Positions 6,796 through 10,191 of a stretch of 10,191 nucleotides of DNA are shown piece by piece (position 1 is the first letter of the stretch; each line of letters opens with the position of its first letter). The translations under genes and the position numbers were made by a program. Origin of the DNA: Bacteroidales bacterium H10. GTDB lineage: Bacteria > Bacteroidota > Bacteroidia > Bacteroidales > Muribaculaceae. The notes beneath the pieces are model-generated. The model saw only the letters and a program-made list of their open reading frames with translations, was not told the origin of the DNA and searched no databases. Location of the stretch: positions 1-10,191 of the forward strand of contig DAAV01000107.1 in the NCBI GenBank assembly GCA_001701295.1, in the 5' to 3' direction.

Positions 6796-6874
6796 TTTTT
6801 GAATAAATCTGAAAATCGACAAAATTCAACAAAGCCCATATTTCGCTATTATTCAGCGTTTTGCTTAAACAAGA

Positions 6875-6900
6875 CATTCAAATCCATTCGTATTCATTCA
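6875..6900 (+). repeat. Three CATTC(A/G) repeats with exact 10-bp period
   Basis: CATTCA 6875-6880, CATTCG 6885-6890 and CATTCA 6895-6900 lie on the same DNA face. A second triplet with the same phase is at 7139-7164. Confidence 0.5.
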
Positions 6901-6931
6901 CTTACTCAGGTTCTGGTGGCACCACAAAAGG

Positions 6932-6964
6932 CCGCTAATTCTCAATGAGTTAGCGGTTTTTATT
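6932..6964 (+). terminator. Strong rho-independent terminator without a plus-strand gene in front
   Basis: CCGCTAATTC (6932-6941) pairs with GAGTTAGCGG (6947-6956) over 10 bp including one G-U pair, with a 5-base loop and TTTTTATT after it. It reads rightward, yet no plus-strand gene precedes it; the integrase lies antisense. It may be the native terminator of a host gene that was separated by integration. The sequence just before it ends GGTGGCACCA, like a tRNA 3' end, but no tRNA can be folded here. Confidence 0.7.
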
Positions 6965-7138
6965 CATCCATACCCCTCCGGATCACCACAACCTTCAGCG
7001 CGATGAGGCTTGCCCGAATCAAAAGTCACCACGTCTACGCTAACATGCTGAAATATTGCGTGTTATGCGTATCGGAACAGATACCTATATATTCTTGTGA
7101 TTGCTTAATGCTTTGATAATCAGTGCATAAATTATATC

Positions 7139-7164
7139 CATTCAAAATCATTCAGCATCATTCA
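7139..7164 (+). repeat. Three CATTCA repeats with exact 10-bp period (second array)
   Basis: CATTCA at 7139-7144, 7149-7154 and 7159-7164. It has the same motif and phase as the array at 6875-6900, 264 bases away. Confidence 0.5.
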
Positions 7165-7324
7165 ACCCCTCATTACCGTCTCGCAATCCCAAACTTTAAC
7201 AGACTTTAATTATGATCGGACGGTAAAAATGTGGTGACCTCAACCAAATTTTCGTCGGGTCATTACGCTCATATCTAAAATATCGTTAAATAACAGACTC
7301 CATCCTATCTTCCCATAATGCATA

Positions 7325-7357
7325 TTAGAAAAGAAGCCTGCCCAAAATGAGCAGGCT
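7325..7357 (-). terminator. Terminator of the radical SAM gene
   Basis: On the minus strand, AGCCTGC/GCAGGCT (7357-7351 with 7341-7335) forms a 7-bp stem with a 9-base loop, followed by TCTTTTCTAA. It starts 20 bases after the radical SAM stop codon. Confidence 0.7.
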
Positions 7358-7377
7358 GAAAAGCAGGATCGAAATCT

Positions 7378-8271
7378 TCACAGATGCCATATCCTGTTTC
7401 GATAGGCTTTCAGTTCCTTTTCCGGAAACTGAGCTATCGCTTTGTCAAACTCACGGAGAATTGCGGTTTTGTCATCCGGCAATGCTCCGGTGATTGGTAC
7501 CGTATTGGAAATATGATGACCGAGCAGATTGACCCGTATATTCAGACGGTCGATAAGTGTGCGCATCTCAACCAGTCGCTCAATTTCTGGTTCCTCAATA
7601 TATGTACCGTCCAATATCTCTTGATATAATCGAGATTCGGGAAATATCGTCAGTGAAACGATATTGATGATGCAGGGATGCAGTTTGTTGAGCACCTCGG
7701 CGGTCGCTATCGCGCTTGCCTCGCCGTTGCCGTTGCCTCCGAGTCCGTTGAGGTAGAACACGTTGTAGCGTATTCCAGCCTCGTCGAGTTTTGAAAGCTG
7801 TTCAAGAATGTCGGAGGCATGATAGCCTTTGTTCATCCGCTCCAATGTCGGGTCATGGGCGGTCTCGATGCCTATGTTGATGCTGTCGAGTTTCAGATGG
7901 TGGAGATTCTTCAGTTCTTCAACCGTCTTGGGTGTTATGTCCGTGACGCGGGCGAACATTCCGAACGACACCATGTAAGGCAGATATTTTCGCAATAGAA
8001 GGGCGACATCCATTAGTTTATTGTAGCTCAACGCGAAAGGATTCGCTCCGGTGAGATAGACTCGCCGTGCGCGTGGTTGCCACTGGCGGATTACCTTCAG
8101 GTCTTCCTCCACCTCTGAAAGAGGCGACATTCGGAAGGGCGTTCCGTGGTAGAGGCTGCAAAATTTGCACTTGTGCCATGTGCAGCCGGAGGTCAGTTGC
8201 AGGAGCTGGGAATTGGCTTCGTATGGCGGTCGCCATACCTGCCCGGTAAAATGTAGTTCAGGATATAGCAT
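7378..8271 (-). CDS. Radical SAM protein (COG1032/Elp3-like, CX4CX2C)
   Basis: A 297-residue protein from ATG 8271, which follows an A-rich leader; a TTG 24 codons upstream is in frame but would overlap the promoter. The iron-sulfur cluster motif is SGCTWHKCKFC (C30, C35, C38), a CX4CX2C spacing seen in a COG1032 subgroup rather than the classic CX3CX2C. Further family marks are YLTGANPFAL (about 72-81, the region contacting SAM) and NIGIETAHDPTLERMNKG (about 132-149). A complete TIM-barrel core is present without extra cluster domains, which is small for the family. It should cleave SAM to make a 5'-deoxyadenosyl radical; the substrate is unknown. It stands alone, with its own promoter and terminator, diverging from the HxlR operon. 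It is probably outside the mobile element. Confidence 0.9.
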   Translation of the reverse strand: MLYPELHFTGQVWRPPYEANSQLLQLTSGCTWHKCKFCSLYHGTPFRMSPLSEVEEDLKVIRQWQPRARRVYLTGANPFALSYNKLMDVALLLRKYLPYMVSFGMFARVTDITPKTVEELKNLHHLKLDSINIGIETAHDPTLERMNKGYHASDILEQLSKLDEAGIRYNVFYLNGLGGNGNGEASAIATAEVLNKLHPCIINIVSLTIFPESRLYQEILDGTYIEEPEIERLVEMRTLIDRLNIRVNLLGHHISNTVPITGALPDDKTAILREFDKAIAQFPEKELKAYRNRIWHL

Positions 8272-8301
8272 ATCTCGATATTTTTTGTTAATTTTGTAAC
8301 G

Positions 8302-8333
8302 CAAAATTAGGTGATTATCAGAGCCAAAGCAAC
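8302..8333 (-). promoter_or_regulatory. Radical SAM promoter (GTTG-N20-TAATTTTG)
   Basis: On the minus strand, the -7 box TAATTTTG (8309-8302) matches TAnnTTTG exactly. A GTTG (8333-8330) 20 bases upstream matches the -33 TTTG at three of four bases. I found no equally good promoter for the divergent HxlR gene in the same 135-base gap. Confidence 0.5.
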
Positions 8334-8406
8334 AACTTACCAATCGGTTTGACCCTTACCGAAAAGTTTGTTTCATTCGTTATCAACCTGTTCTGCACGA
8401 CCGGAT

Positions 8407-8757
8407 ATGGCAAAAAAACTGGACTACGAATATTGCAAGGCCGCCCCGATGCTCGAATGGCTCGGCAACAAGTGGGCGCTGGTGGTTCTCGTGAAGATTT
8501 CCGAGAACGAGCCGGTGCGCTTCAACGAGCTTTACCGCAACATCCCGTCAGTATCAGAGAAAGTGCTGTCGCAGGTGCTCCGCCAACTGACCGCCGACGG
8601 CATTATTCACCGCGAACTGTTCCCCGACGTGCCGCCCCGCACGGAATATTCCGTCACTGACTTCGGCAGAACCCTTTTGCCACACGTCGAAGCCCTCATC
8701 AACTGGGGCCGCGACAACTTCGACACCATAATGTCAAACCGCCAAAAACAAAAATAA
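8407..8757 (+). CDS. HxlR-family winged helix-turn-helix transcriptional regulator
   Basis: A 116-residue protein from ATG 8407 (MAKKLDYEYC); a TTG 13 codons upstream is less likely. It shows the whole HxlR/YodB domain: a near-N-terminal cysteine (C10) before the helix with LGNKWALVVL, then RFNELYRNIPSVSEKVLSQ (recognition helix region), the wing at RELFPDVPPRTEYSVT, and the dimer helix to the C-terminus. C10 is the only cysteine. In YodB/HypR-type members a cysteine at this place senses quinones, aldehydes or disulfide stress, so it is probably a one-cysteine redox or electrophile-responsive repressor. Its stop codon overlaps the next start (TAATG). It likely controls its own operon and perhaps the divergent radical SAM gene. 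Confidence 0.93.
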   Translation: MAKKLDYEYCKAAPMLEWLGNKWALVVLVKISENEPVRFNELYRNIPSVSEKVLSQVLRQLTADGIIHRELFPDVPPRTEYSVTDFGRTLLPHVEALINWGRDNFDTIMSNRQKQK

Positions 8758-8957
8758 TGCCATACATATCAATTGAAAGCGGCAAGTTGACTACTGAACA
8801 GAAGAAAGAGCTGATTGAGCGGCTGACATCCACAGCCTCCGAAATAACCCATATCCCGGAGCAGTTCTTCACCGTCACTATCAAAGAACTGCCTGACGAA
8901 AACTTCGGCATCGGCGGCAAGTCAATCAACGAGATTAAACGCAACTACAAAGCATGA
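8757..8957 (+). CDS. 4-oxalocrotonate tautomerase-like protein
   Basis: A 66-residue protein of the small tautomerase family (usual length 60-80). Proline directly after the start methionine (MPYISIESG) is the catalytic base once Met is removed. The beta-alpha-beta layout is visible: strand PYISIES, helix TTEQKKELIERLTSTASEI, strand FFTVTIKEL, then the NFGIGGKS turn. Family members interconvert enol and keto acids, and some handle halogenated or quinone-type compounds; the substrate here is unknown. Its start overlaps the regulator stop by one base and its stop overlaps the acetyltransferase start by four (ATGA), so translation is coupled. Confidence 0.9.
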   Translation: MPYISIESGKLTTEQKKELIERLTSTASEITHIPEQFFTVTIKELPDENFGIGGKSINEIKRNYKA

Positions 8958-10087
8958 GCCTCACATTACGCCCATATCAACCTTCGGATGCCGCTGTGAT
9001 TACATCGTGGCTTAAAAGCGAGTATCTTATGCGCCAATGGTGCGCCGACAGGTATGAGCGTTATCCCGTCACGCCCGAAGATATGAACATATATTACGAG
9101 AGGAATATTGACGGGCAACAATCACGCGCCCTGACAATGACAGATGGCGATGATATTGTCGGGTACATCACCTTGCGCACTCCGGCAGATAATCTGGCTG
9201 AGCAACGACTTGGTTTTGTTATTGTTGATGATTCAAAACGTGGTCACGGTTTAGGCAAAGCTCTTGTTTCATTGGCAGTCAAATATGCCTTTGAAGAGCT
9301 TGGAGCTACAAAAGTGTCGCTCGGTGTCTTTGAGAATAATCCGTCCGCCATCCATTGCTATGAGTCTGCCGGTTTTCATCGCGTATCACTGTCTGAAACC
9401 GAAAGTTACGAATGTCTGGGAGAAACTTGGAACTGCATCGAGATGGAACAGTACAATATGGATAAGAAGATATACCCCCGTTCCAATGATAATCAGACAG
9501 TGTATCTGAAATCAGTTGTCACACGCCCTACAATCGAGGTCGGAGACTTCACCATCTACAATGATTTTGTTAATAACCCACGAGACTTCGAGAAAAACAA
9601 TGTGCTCTACCATTATCCGATAAATAATGACAGGCTTATTATCGGTAAGTTCTGTTCGATAGCCTGCGGTGCAAAGTTCATTTTTAACTGCGCCAACCAT
9701 ACACTTAAATCGTTGTCCACCTATACATTCCCGTTGTTCTTTGAGGAGTGGAATTTGCCGAAATCGGAGGTCGCCTCAGCTTGGGACAACAAAGGTGACA
9801 TAGTTATTGGCAATGATGTATGGATAGGCTATGACGCAGTAATCATGGCCGGAGTTACTATCGGCGACGGTGCAATTATCGGGACAAGAGCTGTCGTCTC
9901 CAAAGATGTTGAGCCATATTCAATAGTGGGCGGTGTCCCGGCAAAAGAAATTCGTAAACGATTTGCTCCGGACGTTATAAAGCGTTTGTTGGAACTACAA
10001 TGGTGGAACTGGCCGGATGAAAAGATTCATAGGGCAATACCTCTAATCCGCATTGGCAAAATTGAGCTATTGGAGAAATTATTATAA
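8954..10087 (+). CDS. Fused double acetyltransferase: N-terminal GNAT plus C-terminal Vat-like xenobiotic acetyltransferase
   Basis: A 377-residue protein with two complete enzymes. Residues 1-168 are a GNAT domain with the acetyl-CoA loop RGHGLG (96-101) and the closing ENNPSAIHCYESAGF (127-141). Residues 169-377 begin with a methionine (M169) and match Vat/CatB-type left-handed beta-helix acetyltransferases: LYHYP (218-222), LIIGKFCSIACG (228-239), catalytic-type H249 in NCANHTLKS, STYTFPLF, hexapeptide repeats IVIGNDVWIGYDAVIMAGV and IGDGAII, then VGGVPAKEIRKRF (325-337) and LELQWWNW (346-353). Vat enzymes acetylate streptogramin A, and relatives act on chloramphenicol or sugars; the substrate here is unknown. 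A single-base change of TAC to TAA two codons before M169 would split it, so the fusion may be recent. It overlaps the tautomerase gene by four bases. Confidence 0.93.
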   Translation: MSLTLRPYQPSDAAVITSWLKSEYLMRQWCADRYERYPVTPEDMNIYYERNIDGQQSRALTMTDGDDIVGYITLRTPADNLAEQRLGFVIVDDSKRGHGLGKALVSLAVKYAFEELGATKVSLGVFENNPSAIHCYESAGFHRVSLSETESYECLGETWNCIEMEQYNMDKKIYPRSNDNQTVYLKSVVTRPTIEVGDFTIYNDFVNNPRDFEKNNVLYHYPINNDRLIIGKFCSIACGAKFIFNCANHTLKSLSTYTFPLFFEEWNLPKSEVASAWDNKGDIVIGNDVWIGYDAVIMAGVTIGDGAIIGTRAVVSKDVEPYSIVGGVPAKEIRKRFAPDVIKRLLELQWWNWPDEKIHRAIPLIRIGKIELLEKLL

Positions 10088-10098
10088 CGAATAGCTGC

Positions 10099-10191
10099 AT
10101 GAGCAAGGATTTGAAAGATATGACATTGAAGGAACTGTGGGAACTGTTTCCAATATTTCTGGCCCCACATAACCCCGACTGGCATGAATGG
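10099..10191 (+). CDS. GrpB-family protein, N-terminus only (cut by window edge)
   Basis: The frame starts at ATG 10099, 11 bases after the acetyltransferase stop, and is open to the window edge (31 codons). The text MTLKELWELFPIFLAPHNPDW is the typical opening of GrpB/UPF0157 proteins of Bacteroidetes, a nucleotidyltransferase-fold family of unknown function that often sits beside acetyltransferases. It is probably the fourth gene of the HxlR operon. The assignment rests on about 25 residues. Confidence 0.7.
   Translation, partial: MSKDLKDMTLKELWELFPIFLAPHNPDWHEW

Larger units (their letters stand above)
6717..7377. other. Non-coding putative attachment/integrase-binding region
   Basis: No open frame of note is found in 660 bases. 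The region holds two families of short repeats (GTCACCAC-type and 10-bp-phased CATTCA-type), a small dyad TGGTG-G-CACCA (6914-6924), a terminator hairpin reading to the right (6932-6961), a loose inverted repeat ACGCTAACA/TGTTATGCGT (7037-7045 with 7061-7070), and the radical SAM terminator at its right end. Position upstream of an integrase and repeat density both suit an att region with arm-type sites. The crossover point and the element boundary cannot be set from this window alone. Confidence 0.5.

Noticed and set aside
6690..6930. A tRNA gene ending in GGCACCA near 6924
   Set aside because: Folding back from the CCA gives no T-stem or TTCRA loop and no matching 5' acceptor arm within 100 bases. 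At most it is a short 3'-end copy.
6773..7239. CRISPR array from the short repeats
   Set aside because: Repeat units are only 6-11 bases with irregular or very short spacing, and no cas genes are present.
8272..8343. Longer radical SAM protein starting at TTG 8343
   Set aside because: The extension would run through the predicted -7 box at 8302-8309. ATG 8271 lies after the promoter and directly before the conserved region.

Overview
Organism. The window reads as Bacteroidales DNA, possibly a gut Muribaculaceae or Bacteroidaceae member; the family level is inference. Start regions are A-rich with weak Shine-Dalgarno signals. Several promoters match the Bacteroides consensus TTTG-N19-21-TAnnTTTG. 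The protein families (DUF5906-type primase-helicase, a Bacteroidetes-style tyrosine integrase with a coiled-coil insert, DUF4143 ATPase) point the same way.

Layout. From 1 to about 6.7 kb, all confident genes are on the minus strand and look like one end of an integrative or mobilizable element. Reading leftward from the integrase (5205-6668), they are a two-gene AT-rich cargo operon (DUF4143 AAA ATPase 3814-5067, dGTPase-like HD hydrolase 2468-3808), a 1.4 kb stretch without a confident gene (2467-1030), a small helix-turn-helix protein (700-1029) and an SF3-like primase-helicase cut by the left edge. The gene-poor stretch holds a run of hairpins (1075-1380) and a possible frameshifted small gene (1868-2258). 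Right of the integrase, 6669-7377 is a non-coding region full of short repeats and inverted repeats, the probable integrase-binding or attachment region. From 7378 onward the genes look like ordinary accessory chromosome: a radical SAM protein (minus) diverging from a tightly packed plus-strand operon of HxlR-type regulator, 4-oxalocrotonate-tautomerase-like protein, a GNAT-Vat double acetyltransferase, and a GrpB-family gene cut by the right edge.

How it works together. The integrase, helix-turn-helix protein and primase-helicase would integrate, excise and replicate the element. The ATPase-dGTPase pair is a self-contained cargo. It has its own near-consensus promoter, two related palindromes around that promoter, and a 15-bp inverted repeat just after the last gene that shares a motif with them. 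dGTPases are known anti-phage enzymes that deplete dNTPs, so this pair is the best candidate here for an undescribed defence or nucleotide-control system. The right-hand operon looks like a thiol or electrophile stress and drug-modification unit.
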